Source: Capnocytophaga haemolytica
GTDB lineage: Bacteria; Bacteroidota; Bacteroidia; Flavobacteriales; Flavobacteriaceae
Assembly (NCBI RefSeq): GCF_001553545.1
Contig: NZ_CP014227.1
Coordinates: forward strand, 1,656,501 to 1,720,500
Length of the DNA: 64,000 bases
Direction: 5' to 3'
A model generated the notes under the pieces. The model ran no database searches, was not told the DNA's origin, and worked only from the letters and a program-made list of their open reading frames with translations. This document shows positions 17,685 through 25,239 of the stretch, in pieces. How positions within the stretch are numbered: position 1 is the stretch's first letter; every line of letters begins with the position of its first letter. The translations under genes and the position numbers were made by a program.

Positions 17685-18887
17685 ATGGAGATACTTATTA
17701 TCAATTCAGGGAGTTCGTCCCTTAAATATCAATTAATAGACTCAAAAACAGGTGTATCGCACGCACGAGGCTTGGTAGACCGCATCGGTATTGATGGCAG
17801 TACTATCAAATACATAGCCCTAAAAAATGGCAAAGAAGTAGAAGTAAAACGTGAGGTAGCAATCCCAACGCACGAGGTGGGTATGAACCTTGTAGCAGAG
17901 CTGCTTACTGATAAAGAAGTAGGGGTTATCAGCAACCCCAGCGAGATTAAAGGTGTAGGCCATCGCGTGGTGCACGGCGGGGAGACCTTAGTGCAACCCA
18001 CAGTGATCACCGATGAAGTAGTGAGCAAGATAGAACAACTTATCCCGCTCTCACCTTTGCACAACCCTGGGCACTTAGAAGGCATCAGAGTGGCACGTAA
18101 GTTGTTCAGCAATGCTACTCACGTGGCGGTGTTCGATACGGCTTTCCACCAGACGATGCCTGCTAAAGCGTTCCGCTACGCTATCCCCAATGAGTATTAC
18201 GAAAAACACGGGGTGCGCGCCTATGGTTTCCACGGCACCAGCCATAAATATGTAGACGCTCAGGCACGCAAGTACCTCAACAATCCTCATTTGAAGAACA
18301 TCACGATTCACTTGGGAAATGGCGCAAGTATGGCAGCCGTAAACGTTGAGGGGCACTGCGTGGATACCTCAATGGGCTTAACCCCTCTTGATGGACTTAT
18401 TATGGGCACACGTTGTGGCCTCATTGACGCCTCTGTGGTCTTCTTCCTCAATGAAGAATTAGGGCTCAGCAATGAAGAAATCAAAACGATCTTCAATAAA
18501 AAGAGTGGTATGCTTGGGCTTACCGGCAACTCCGATGCCCGCGATGTCTCTGCTAAATATCACAAAGGCGATGTTGAGGCTATTCTCTGCTATGAGATGT
18601 ACGCTTACCGTATACAGAAGTTCATTGGGGCGTACACTGCAGCACTCAACGGCTTAGACAGCATTGTTTTTACTGCTGGCGTAGGTGAAAATGACGCACT
18701 CACACGTTCATTAGTATGTAAGAATATGGAGTTTTTCGGTATCAAGCTCGATGAGGAGAAGAACGTAAGTCGCAACCACCCTACTGAGCCTGTGGAGATA
18801 CAAGCCACAGATAGCCGTGTGAAGATCTTAGTAATCCCTACCAATGAGGAATTACAAATTGTGAATGAGATTGTAAATTTAGTATAG
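17685..18887 (+). CDS. ackA: Acetate kinase
   Basis: 400 aa, the normal length. The family's two signatures are present: MEILIINSGSSSLKYQL at the N-terminus and the HxxFHQTMP / YGFHGTSHKYV region (about 147-190). Later motifs include HLGNGASMAAV, DTSMGLTPLDGLIMGTRCG and FTAGVGEND. It makes ATP and acetate from acetyl phosphate and ADP. It is the second gene of the pta-ackA operon and ends at a strong terminator shared with the convergent cdaA. Confidence 0.97.
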   Translation: MEILIINSGSSSLKYQLIDSKTGVSHARGLVDRIGIDGSTIKYIALKNGKEVEVKREVAIPTHEVGMNLVAELLTDKEVGVISNPSEIKGVGHRVVHGGETLVQPTVITDEVVSKIEQLIPLSPLHNPGHLEGIRVARKLFSNATHVAVFDTAFHQTMPAKAFRYAIPNEYYEKHGVRAYGFHGTSHKYVDAQARKYLNNPHLKNITIHLGNGASMAAVNVEGHCVDTSMGLTPLDGLIMGTRCGLIDASVVFFLNEELGLSNEEIKTIFNKKSGMLGLTGNSDARDVSAKYHKGDVEAILCYEMYAYRIQKFIGAYTAALNGLDSIVFTAGVGENDALTRSLVCKNMEFFGIKLDEEKNVSRNHPTEPVEIQATDSRVKILVIPTNEELQIVNEIVNLV

Positions 18888-18906
18888 ATTCACTAAGTGA
18901 TATAAC

Positions 18907-18946
18907 AAAAAGTCCTCTAATAGAATGTTCTATTAGAGACTTTTTT
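18907..18946. terminator. Bidirectional terminator between ackA and cdaA
   Basis: Arms AAAGTCcTCTAATAGAA and TTCTATTAGAGACTTTTT (about 18909-18945) form a near-perfect stem with an A-run on one side and a T-run on the other. The 3' arm reaches the stop region of cdaA. Confidence 0.85.
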
Positions 18947-19733
18947 ATGAAATAAGCCTAAAATCTTGCTTGATAAGTTCGATAAGGTTCGCAATATCTT
19001 TATATTTCACAAAACTACCTCCTTTGAAGTACGATATACGCCCCGTTTCTTCTGAAACTACTAATGCAGTAGCATCTGTCTTTTCAGTGATAGAAATAGC
19101 TGCCCTGTGGCGTAATCCATAGCGTTTAGGCAATTGATTTTCACCTACTACAGGAAGTATCACACGGGTGGCAATAATATGATTATCCCTGATGACAATA
19201 GCTCCATCGTGCAAAGGACTATTCTTATAAAAAATACTCTCTATAATAGGCTCACAGAACTCTATATTCACTTTATCGCCTGTTTCAGTGACAAAGTCCA
19301 AAGGAACATTGCGCTCCAATACTATCAAAGCCCCTGTATTAGTAGAAGATAGCTTCTGACATACACTCACTAAGCCGTCGATTTCTAGAGAAATTTCCTT
19401 AGGCTTGAATGAATGGAATAGCTGGCTGAACTTATTGCGTGCCGTAATATTTGTAGAACCTAATGTCAACAGAAAACTGCGTATTTCCTGCTGAAAGACC
19501 ACTATCAAGGCAAAGACCCCCACCCCTATGAACTGTCCTAAAATACTACTAAGCAACTGCATTTGGAAGGCCTCAGTGATTTTCCATATCAGGTAGATAA
19601 TCACAATCCCCATAAAGATGTTAATAGCCACAGTACCTTTTATCAGGCGGTAGATATAGTACAACAATACCGCAAAAAGCAGTATATCAAGTATATCAGC
19701 TATCGAAATCTCTAATACATCAAATAGTTTCAT
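18945..19733 (-). CDS. cdaA: Diadenylate cyclase, CdaA type
   Basis: 262 aa. Three N-terminal transmembrane helices (about residues 10-85) are followed by a DAC (DisA_N) domain. The active-site motifs are SPLHDGAIVI (Asp-Gly-Ala) and GLRHRAAIS (Arg-His-Arg). It condenses two ATP into c-di-AMP at the membrane. The upstream folP overlaps it by 4 bp, so the two are translationally coupled. In Firmicutes cdaA is coupled to cdaR and glmM; neither is here, and the folP linkage is the Bacteroidetes arrangement as far as I recall. No c-di-AMP phosphodiesterase is seen in the window. Confidence 0.93.
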   Translation of the reverse strand: MKLFDVLEISIADILDILLFAVLLYYIYRLIKGTVAINIFMGIVIIYLIWKITEAFQMQLLSSILGQFIGVGVFALIVVFQQEIRSFLLTLGSTNITARNKFSQLFHSFKPKEISLEIDGLVSVCQKLSSTNTGALIVLERNVPLDFVTETGDKVNIEFCEPIIESIFYKNSPLHDGAIVIRDNHIIATRVILPVVGENQLPKRYGLRHRAAISITEKTDATALVVSEETGRISYFKGGSFVKYKDIANLIELIKQDFRLIS

Positions 19734-20548
19734 CGCATCTTATTGTAAATGGTTATACATTCCTTAGCCTCTTTCACATCGTGTACACGTAATATATGCG
19801 CCCCTTTCATCAAAGCAATAGTATTGACCACTGAGGTAGCATTGAGTGCCTCTTGAGGAGTTGTATCCAACAACTTATAAAGCATTGACTTACGTGAGAC
19901 TCCTACTAAAATAGGGCAACCTAATTCCTGAAAGTATTCCAAATTATGTAATACCTCATAATTCTGATCTAAGGTTTTAGAGAAACCAAAGCCAGGATCA
20001 ACCACAAAGTCATTAATCCCCAAACTGAGTGCTTTTGCCTTTCTTTCTGAGAAATAGTAAAGCATCTCCTTGATGATTGATTCATAGTGAGTTCGTTGTT
20101 GCATTGTTTGAGGAGTACCTACTAAATGCATTGCAATATAAGGCACTTGATATTTCGCCACTACTTCCAACATCTTATCATCAAGCAGCCCCGCAGAAAT
20201 ATCATTAATAATGCAAGCCCCTTCCTCTAAAGTCTGCCGTGCTACTTCACTTCTGAAAGTATCAATAGAAAGCCTTGCCGTAGGGAATGCTTTTAGTAAC
20301 AGCTTCACTACTGGGACTACCCTATGCAGCTCCTCTTCCTGAGATACTTCAGCAGCATTAGGGCGCGTGCTGTATCCACCAATATCCAAGAAATCAGCCC
20401 CTTCTGATAGCATTTTCTCAGCACGTTTCAGCACATTGACTTCTGTAACTCTACTGCCCTCATAAAAAGAGTCAGGCGTTATATTCAATATCCCCATTAC
20501 CTTTGGTGAGGCAAGAGATACAAGCGTTCCTTTACAATTCATATCCAT
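19730..20548 (-). CDS. folP: Dihydropteroate synthase
   Basis: 272 aa TIM-barrel enzyme that joins p-aminobenzoate to the pterin pyrophosphate in folate synthesis. Motifs: MGILNITPDSFYEGS near the N-terminus, DIGGYSTRPNA, SIDTFRSEVA, DPGFGFSKT and LVGVSRKSML, with the final HILRVHDVKEA. Two close ATGs exist at the start; I keep the first. It is the upstream partner of cdaA (4-bp overlap) and lies 29 bp after the LptF/G gene, so tgt-lptF/G-folP-cdaA can be one transcript. folC at 35 kb acts later in the same pathway. Confidence 0.95.
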   Translation of the reverse strand: MDMNCKGTLVSLASPKVMGILNITPDSFYEGSRVTEVNVLKRAEKMLSEGADFLDIGGYSTRPNAAEVSQEEELHRVVPVVKLLLKAFPTARLSIDTFRSEVARQTLEEGACIINDISAGLLDDKMLEVVAKYQVPYIAMHLVGTPQTMQQRTHYESIIKEMLYYFSERKAKALSLGINDFVVDPGFGFSKTLDQNYEVLHNLEYFQELGCPILVGVSRKSMLYKLLDTTPQEALNATSVVNTIALMKGAHILRVHDVKEAKECITIYNKMR

Positions 20549-20577
20549 ATACTGTAAATTCTTAAAAGGTTTCTACA

Positions 20578-21651
20578 TCAGCTTCTTACTCTTTTCAGCA
20601 GCACAATTGCCAAGGTGAGGAATATTAGATTTGGGATTACCACCGCCATCAACGGTGAGAGCCCTGAGGTTTGCGCCAAGGTACCGAAAATGCGGTCGAA
20701 GAACACGTAACTAAAGCCAATTACCACCCCAAAGATAAGGTTAATCCCCATACCACCGCGCTTCTTCACTGAGGAGACCGCCACGCCGATGAATGTCAAG
20801 ATAAAAGCCGTAATCATCGCACTCCAACGCCTGTATTTCACCAGCAGATAGAGGTTGATATTCGGCGACCCCTTCATCTTCTCACGCTCGATGAACTTAT
20901 TGAGCTCAAAGAGGTTCTTATTCTCCGCCGTATACTCCATCGGCATCAAGTCGTCAATCTTAAAGTTGAAGATAGTGTCCAGCACCTCCTTGCGCTGTAT
21001 CACATCATCGCCCTCCCCTACCCTACGCTTTACATAATTGCGCAATTGATAGGTGTGGGTGCTATCTATCCACTGTATCTCAGCCGCATTGATCTTCTCG
21101 GTCATCTTAATACCCTTAAAATGCTCTACCGAAAAGTTATAGCCCGTCTTTTTCTTGTAGTCGAACGAGCTTACGTACAGCACATCGTTCTCCGAGAACT
21201 GATTGTAAAGCTCCGAGACGCTCTCCACCTCCGAACCACGTAAGTACTTATTCCAAAAGTCGTTATACACCGTGCTTGCGGCTGGCACGATGAACATCCC
21301 CATAAAGAATACCACCACCGATACGATCGACGCCCCCACTAAATACGGACGCAGAAACCGCCGATACGAAATCCCCGAGCCCAGAATGGCAATGATCTCC
21401 GTGCGCATCGCTAGGCGCGAGGTAAACCAGATGATCGACATAAAAAGGAAGATCGGGAAGAGTATATTCGCGTAATAAATGATAAAGCTACCGTAATAAG
21501 CAAGTATTTCGCTCAGCGGTGCCTTCTTATCAAGCATCTTATCGACCTTTTCCGAGAGATCGACCACGATCCCTATGGGGATAAACATCAATAGCATCAC
21601 AAAGAACGTCAATAAATAACGCTTTAGTATGTACCAATCAAGTATTTTCAT
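20578..21651 (-). CDS. LptF/LptG family permease (YjgP/YjgQ)
   Basis: 357 aa. Three transmembrane helices at each end flank a periplasmic beta-jellyroll domain (about residues 110-260). The N-terminal MKILDWYILKRYLLTFF and the later SVKKRGGMGINLIFGVVIGFSYVFFDR are typical. It is a membrane subunit of the LptBFG exporter that lifts LPS from the inner membrane into the Lpt bridge. F and G are hard to separate in Bacteroidetes, so I leave the symbol open. The start codon directly abuts the tgt stop codon. Confidence 0.9.
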   Translation of the reverse strand: MKILDWYILKRYLLTFFVMLLMFIPIGIVVDLSEKVDKMLDKKAPLSEILAYYGSFIIYYANILFPIFLFMSIIWFTSRLAMRTEIIAILGSGISYRRFLRPYLVGASIVSVVVFFMGMFIVPAASTVYNDFWNKYLRGSEVESVSELYNQFSENDVLYVSSFDYKKKTGYNFSVEHFKGIKMTEKINAAEIQWIDSTHTYQLRNYVKRRVGEGDDVIQRKEVLDTIFNFKIDDLMPMEYTAENKNLFELNKFIEREKMKGSPNINLYLLVKYRRWSAMITAFILTFIGVAVSSVKKRGGMGINLIFGVVIGFSYVFFDRIFGTLAQTSGLSPLMAVVIPNLIFLTLAIVLLKRVRS

Positions 21652-22782
21652 CTATAATCTATTTTCTAACCGTGGCACCATTGCCGCCTTCCACGATGCA
21701 AAGCTCCCAGCGAGGATTTGACGCCGCGCCTCACGCACTAACCACAAGTAAAACCCTAAATTGTGAATCGAGGCAATCTGTTTGCCCAAAAACTCATTGG
21801 CAGCGAACAAATGTCGCAAGTACGCCTTCGTATAATACGTATCTACGTATGTATGCCCATCGGCATCAATCGGCGAGAAATCCGCCTCCCACTTCTTATT
21901 CTTAATATTGATAATCCCCTCGGAGGTAAAGAGCATCCCATTGCGCGCATTGCGAGTAGGCATCACGCAATCCATCATATCCACCCCAAGGGCGATATTC
22001 TCGAGGATATTCACTGGCGTGCCTACCCCCATCAAGTAGCGCGGCTTGTCCTTCGGGAGGATGTCGCACACCAACTCGGTGATCTCATACATCTTCTCCG
22101 CAGGCTCTCCCACCGAGAGGCCACCGATAGCGTTGCCATCCGCCCCCTTGCTGGCGATATACTCTGCCGACTGAGTGCGCAAATCGCGATAAGTAGCCCC
22201 TTGCACGATCGGGAAGAGGCTTTGCGCGTAACCATACTTCGGTGGCACCTTCTCCAAGTGTGCAATACACCTATCCAGCCAGCGATGCGTCATTGCCATT
22301 GAGCGTTTCGCGTATGCATAATCGCACGGATAGGGCGTACACTCGTCGAACGCCATCATAATGTCCGCCCCAATCGAGCGCTCGATCTCCATCACCTTCT
22401 CGGGTGAAAAAACGTGGTATGAGCCGTCGATATGGCTCTTAAACTTCACCCCTTCCTCCTTTATCTTGCGTGTAGCCGAGAGCGAATACACCTGATAGCC
22501 CCCACTGTCGGTCAGGATACTCCTATCCCAATTCATAAAACGATGCAAACCGCCCGCCGCCTCAAGTATGTCAGTCTGCGGACGCAAATAGAGGTGGTAG
22601 GTATTGCCCAAGATAATATCAGCATTGATGTCCTCCTTCAGTTCGCGCTGATGCACCCCTTTCACCGTCCCCACGGTGCCCACAGGCATAAAGATGGGCG
22701 TCTCAATCACCCCGTGTGCGGTGGTAATACGCCCCGCACGCGCCTTGGTCGCCGCATCAGTGGTCAATAATTCAAATTCCAT
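21652..22782 (-). CDS. tgt: tRNA-guanine transglycosylase
   Basis: About 376 aa starting at MEFELLTTDAATKARAGRI. The longer ORF start at 22932 is upstream of the TATCTTTG promoter box and its extra residues read through repeats, so it is rejected. The enzyme puts the queuine precursor preQ1 at tRNA position 34. Active-site motifs: DSGGYQVYSLS, MAFDECTPYP, GGLSVGEP and MGVGTPVNILE. The usual zinc cluster CxCxxC before AYLRHL is absent: the region reads DGHTYVDTYYTKAYLRHL with no Cys. I recall the same in other Flavobacteriia. Confidence 0.93.
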   Translation of the reverse strand: MEFELLTTDAATKARAGRITTAHGVIETPIFMPVGTVGTVKGVHQRELKEDINADIILGNTYHLYLRPQTDILEAAGGLHRFMNWDRSILTDSGGYQVYSLSATRKIKEEGVKFKSHIDGSYHVFSPEKVMEIERSIGADIMMAFDECTPYPCDYAYAKRSMAMTHRWLDRCIAHLEKVPPKYGYAQSLFPIVQGATYRDLRTQSAEYIASKGADGNAIGGLSVGEPAEKMYEITELVCDILPKDKPRYLMGVGTPVNILENIALGVDMMDCVMPTRNARNGMLFTSEGIINIKNKKWEADFSPIDADGHTYVDTYYTKAYLRHLFAANEFLGKQIASIHNLGFYLWLVREARRQILAGSFASWKAAMVPRLENRL

Positions 22783-22802
22783 ATACAAACTTAATCTGGC
22801 GG

Positions 22803-22810
22803 CAAAGATA
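22803..22810 (-). promoter_or_regulatory. -7 box TATCTTTG of the tgt operon
   Basis: Minus-strand TAnnTTTGCCGCC, 21 bp before the corrected tgt ATG. Confidence 0.65.
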
Positions 22811-22880
22811 CGATTTTTTAATGGATAATAAATAATGCACAATGAATAATTTTTCAGCGATCGGCTTCCAACCATCAATT

Positions 22881-23144
22881 CTAACCACTGATCCCCTGAC
22901 CTCTGACCACCGATCCCCTGACTGCTGATCACTGATCTCCTGCCTTCTGACCACTAATCTCCTGACTGCTGACCACTGATCCCCTGCCTTCTGACCACTG
23001 ATCTCCTGCCTTCTGACCACTAATCTCCTGACTGCTGACCACTGATCCCCTGCCTTCTGACCACTGATCTCCTGCCTTCTGACCACCGATCTCCTGCCTT
23101 CTGACCACTGATCTCCTGCCTTCTGACCACCGATCCCCTAACTT
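22881..23144. repeat. 22-bp tandem array, 12 units
   Basis: Twelve contiguous 22-bp units built from halves CTGACCACTGA and TCTCCTGCCTT with variants. A 66-bp higher-order repeat is visible: units at 22947-23012 equal those at 23013-23078 exactly. It lies upstream of the tgt promoter. ORFs through it only encode the repeat. Confidence 0.92.
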
Positions 23145-23446
23145 CACACCGCGATCGCCCCACCCCGATCGGAACGCGCTCGGACACATCTCGGAGGAAC
23201 GCCGAAGGATAGCCATTGAATAGTATTACCACAGTATTACTATAGTATTAGGTTAGTAAGAGGATAATATTAGGTTTAGCGAATAACCATCGAAAAATCA
23301 ACGAATTACAAAGCCATCAAAAACACCCATTTTACACACTTTATATAGACCTATCCACCCAACCTAACGAATTGATTATGAAAGACATAATGCTAATGAG
23401 TAAAGAGTAAAAAGTAAAAAGTTCAGCGCATTAGCAAATTAATCAT
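23145..23446. other. Intergenic DNA, no gene seen
   Basis: Follows the 22-bp array. It contains short TAGTATTA repeats near 23220-23255 and a small heptamer array at 23398-23424 (GAGTAAA, GAGTAAA, AAGTAAA). No coding frame or promoter box is convincing. Confidence 0.5.
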
Positions 23447-23604
23447 CCCAAATTACGCAGTAGAACTATCCACTGCAACTAACTAATTAACAATGTGTGA
23501 GTACGCTTTCGGATTCCCCTCTCCTTCGAAGGAGAGGACGGGAGAGGATGTTGCTAACAATCAATAGATTATAGAGATTTCATAATCCTACTGCGCAATT
23601 TGGG
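23447..23604. mobile_element. Small inverted-repeat element, MITE candidate
   Basis: The ends CCCAAATTACGCAGTAG (23447-23463) and CTACTGCGCAATTTGGG (23588-23604) are inverted repeats with one mismatch in 17. Near the middle is a perfect 20-bp palindrome at 23518-23537 centred on TTCGAA. There is no coding frame inside. Size (158 bp) and layout suit a MITE, but no target duplication is evident. Confidence 0.4.
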
Positions 23605-23640
23605 TTTAAACAACTTTATTGTTAATTACAAATTATTTTG

Positions 23641-23648
23641 TACCTTTG
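23641..23648 (+). promoter_or_regulatory. -7 box TACCTTTG of the small membrane peptide gene
   Basis: TAnnTTTGCA match ten bases before the ATG at 23658, so the transcript would have a very short leader. Confidence 0.6.
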
Positions 23649-23657
23649 CACTGAAAA

Positions 23658-23780
23658 ATGAAGACACCAATGATCAATTATACCGATTTATGTATGCGCC
23701 TTGCAGGCGTGGTGATAATGCTTATCTATGTAAAATGGATATTCCGTTGGAAAGAAAAAAACAAAAACAAAAATAAATAA
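23658..23780 (+). CDS. 40-aa single-pass membrane peptide
   Basis: A short frame starting ATG at 23658 and ending TAA at 23778-23780. It encodes MKTPMINYTDLCMRLAG, then a hydrophobic helix VVIMLIYVKWIF, then a Lys/Asn-rich tail. A TACCTTTG promoter box is immediately upstream and the next gene starts 8 bp after its stop, so it looks like the first gene of the unit with the 242-aa secreted protein. Function unknown; it may be a small membrane protein or a leader that couples translation to the next gene. The alternative is that it is chance and the promoter serves 23789 with a 140-nt leader. Confidence 0.5.
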   Translation: MKTPMINYTDLCMRLAGVVIMLIYVKWIFRWKEKNKNKNK

Positions 23781-23788
23781 AGAGAACT

Positions 23789-24517
23789 ATGAAAAAGGTA
23801 CTGACAATGATAAGCGTGTTTTTAGGACTAAGTGTTTACGCCCAAAGTGTAGATATGGCGGCATATAACACAGTGATAAAGCAGCTGGGTATCCACAAAC
23901 AAGCAATTGATACACAATTCTATACCGAAAAGATATTACCTAATGACAAATCTACGTGGGTGATGGTCTTTGCTGAGATTGCCAAAGATAATGAGGAGGA
24001 GAAAGGCACTACAGAGTACAGCGCCTACATAGTGCTTTACGACTTGAATAACAAGAAGATAAAAGCATTCTATAAAGAAAAAAACAAATGGCTTTCAGAC
24101 CGTAATGATATGCAAATCTCACGCATCTGGATTGATACAGGTTTGTTTGTGCTCACAGAAGGCGTGCGTGCCTTTGGTATTAGAGTGGAGAGTTATCACA
24201 ACGGTTTTGACTATGTTGAAGACACTGATTTTGAGCTGTTTGTATACCGAAATAACAACTTGGACAGAGTGTTGAGTAATTACCCCTTAGGATTTGTACA
24301 TAAGACTCCTACCAACGGCGATGAGAATGATTGTGCGCCTTCGGATAGCCGTAAGTCGATGTTCTCAATGAGCAAAAACAAAACGAATGGCTATTATGAC
24401 ATTATTGATACTATCACACAAGAGGAGATCACTTACGATACTAATTGCAAGAAGCGTATGAAGAAAACTAAAGAAACTAAAACACTGAAATACAACGGTA
24501 AAGAATACAAATACTAA
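23789..24517 (+). CDS. Secreted hypothetical protein, 242 aa
   Basis: A clean signal peptide (MKKVLTMISVFLGLSVYAQ) predicts export to the periplasm. The mature part is charged, with no transmembrane helix and no motif I recognise. It has a Cys pair near its end (NDCAPSDS and TNCKKRMKK) and a Lys-rich C-terminus. It lies 8 bp after the 40-aa peptide gene and is followed by five CACTAAA-type heptamers, then the 185-aa gene. No function can be proposed. Confidence 0.65.
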   Translation: MKKVLTMISVFLGLSVYAQSVDMAAYNTVIKQLGIHKQAIDTQFYTEKILPNDKSTWVMVFAEIAKDNEEEKGTTEYSAYIVLYDLNNKKIKAFYKEKNKWLSDRNDMQISRIWIDTGLFVLTEGVRAFGIRVESYHNGFDYVEDTDFELFVYRNNNLDRVLSNYPLGFVHKTPTNGDENDCAPSDSRKSMFSMSKNKTNGYYDIIDTITQEEITYDTNCKKRMKKTKETKTLKYNGKEYKY

Positions 24518-24518
24518 C

Positions 24519-24553
24519 CCCTAATCCCTAAACACTAAACACTAAACACTAAT
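24519..24553 (+). repeat. Heptamer array CACTAAA, 5 units
   Basis: Units CCCTAAT, CCCTAAA, CACTAAA, CACTAAA, CACTAAT fill the gap between two co-directional genes, from just after one stop to six bases before the next ATG. Confidence 0.85.
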
Positions 24554-24558
24554 AAAAA

Positions 24559-25116
24559 ATGGCAGAAGTAAAAGACAATGTATTCCTGAAGGGAGTCTCA
24601 GGAAAGTTCGGCGACCAATTCGTATTCAAGCAGCGCAACGGCAAGACATTTATATGCCGAAAACCGCAATTGCCTGCGCAGCGCACTCCCAACCAAAAGA
24701 AGCACGCTATGCGTTTTGCAGACGCCACCGCCTACTCCGTAGAGGCCCGCCAAGACCCCGAGCTATACAACTACTATGCCAAAATCGCCAAACGCAAAGG
24801 CAAAACCGCCCACAACATAGCCGTTGCCGACTACTTTGCGATGCCCTCCATTGAGGAAATTGACGCCTCGCAGTACACAGGTGCCGCAGGCGAGACAATC
24901 ATCATCAATGCATTTAAAGCCACCAAGGTTGCCAAAGTAACCGTACAACTCCGCGATGCCGAGGGGGCGCTCATCGAACAAGGCGAAGCCACCGAAGCAC
25001 TACAAGGCTGGCTCTACATCACCACCACCGACAACCCCCAACCGAGCGGCACCCACCTCATCGCCCGCGCCATCGACCTCCCAGGCAACATCGCCGAACA
25101 GGAAATAGTACTTTAA
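24559..25116 (+). CDS. Hypothetical protein, 185 aa, C-rich codon use
   Basis: No signal peptide. The N-terminus (FLKGVSGKFGDQFVFKQRNGKTFICRKP) and the following QRTPNQKKHAMRFADA segment resemble in style the DUF6266-type proteins of Bacteroidetes, which start with a Gly-rich GGxxGKxG block and a basic stretch. The C-terminal half looks like a small beta-domain. It is visibly richer in G+C than its neighbours, mostly through C-ending codons, which may mean strong expression or recent transfer. Function unknown. Confidence 0.65.
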   Translation: MAEVKDNVFLKGVSGKFGDQFVFKQRNGKTFICRKPQLPAQRTPNQKKHAMRFADATAYSVEARQDPELYNYYAKIAKRKGKTAHNIAVADYFAMPSIEEIDASQYTGAAGETIIINAFKATKVAKVTVQLRDAEGALIEQGEATEALQGWLYITTTDNPQPSGTHLIARAIDLPGNIAEQEIVL

Positions 25117-25202
25117 GAGATCAGGGATCAGAAAGCAGTTCTACCCTCTAACCCATAACTAATTATTTTACCCAATTATTTGGCAGTTCAATTTTATTGC
25201 CA

Positions 25203-25210
25203 TACTTTTG
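25203..25210 (+). promoter_or_regulatory. -7 box TACTTTTG of the 369-aa lipoprotein
   Basis: TAnnTTTGCAGCC match 29 bp before the ATG at 25240. Confidence 0.65.
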
Positions 25211-25239
25211 CAGCCAAATAATGAAAATAGTTTTAACAA

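Noticed and set aside
22783..22932. N-terminal 50-residue extension of Tgt
   Set aside because: It lies upstream of the promoter box and partly in repeats; the family's normal N-terminus starts at 22782.
22881..23144. CRISPR array
   Set aside because: Units are contiguous with no unique spacers, and no cas genes are present. The same applies to the 21-bp array at 49.5 kb.
22772..23232. Several minus-strand frames of 70-104 codons rich in Gly, Gln, Ser and Arg
   Set aside because: They are translations of the 22-bp array in all three phases.
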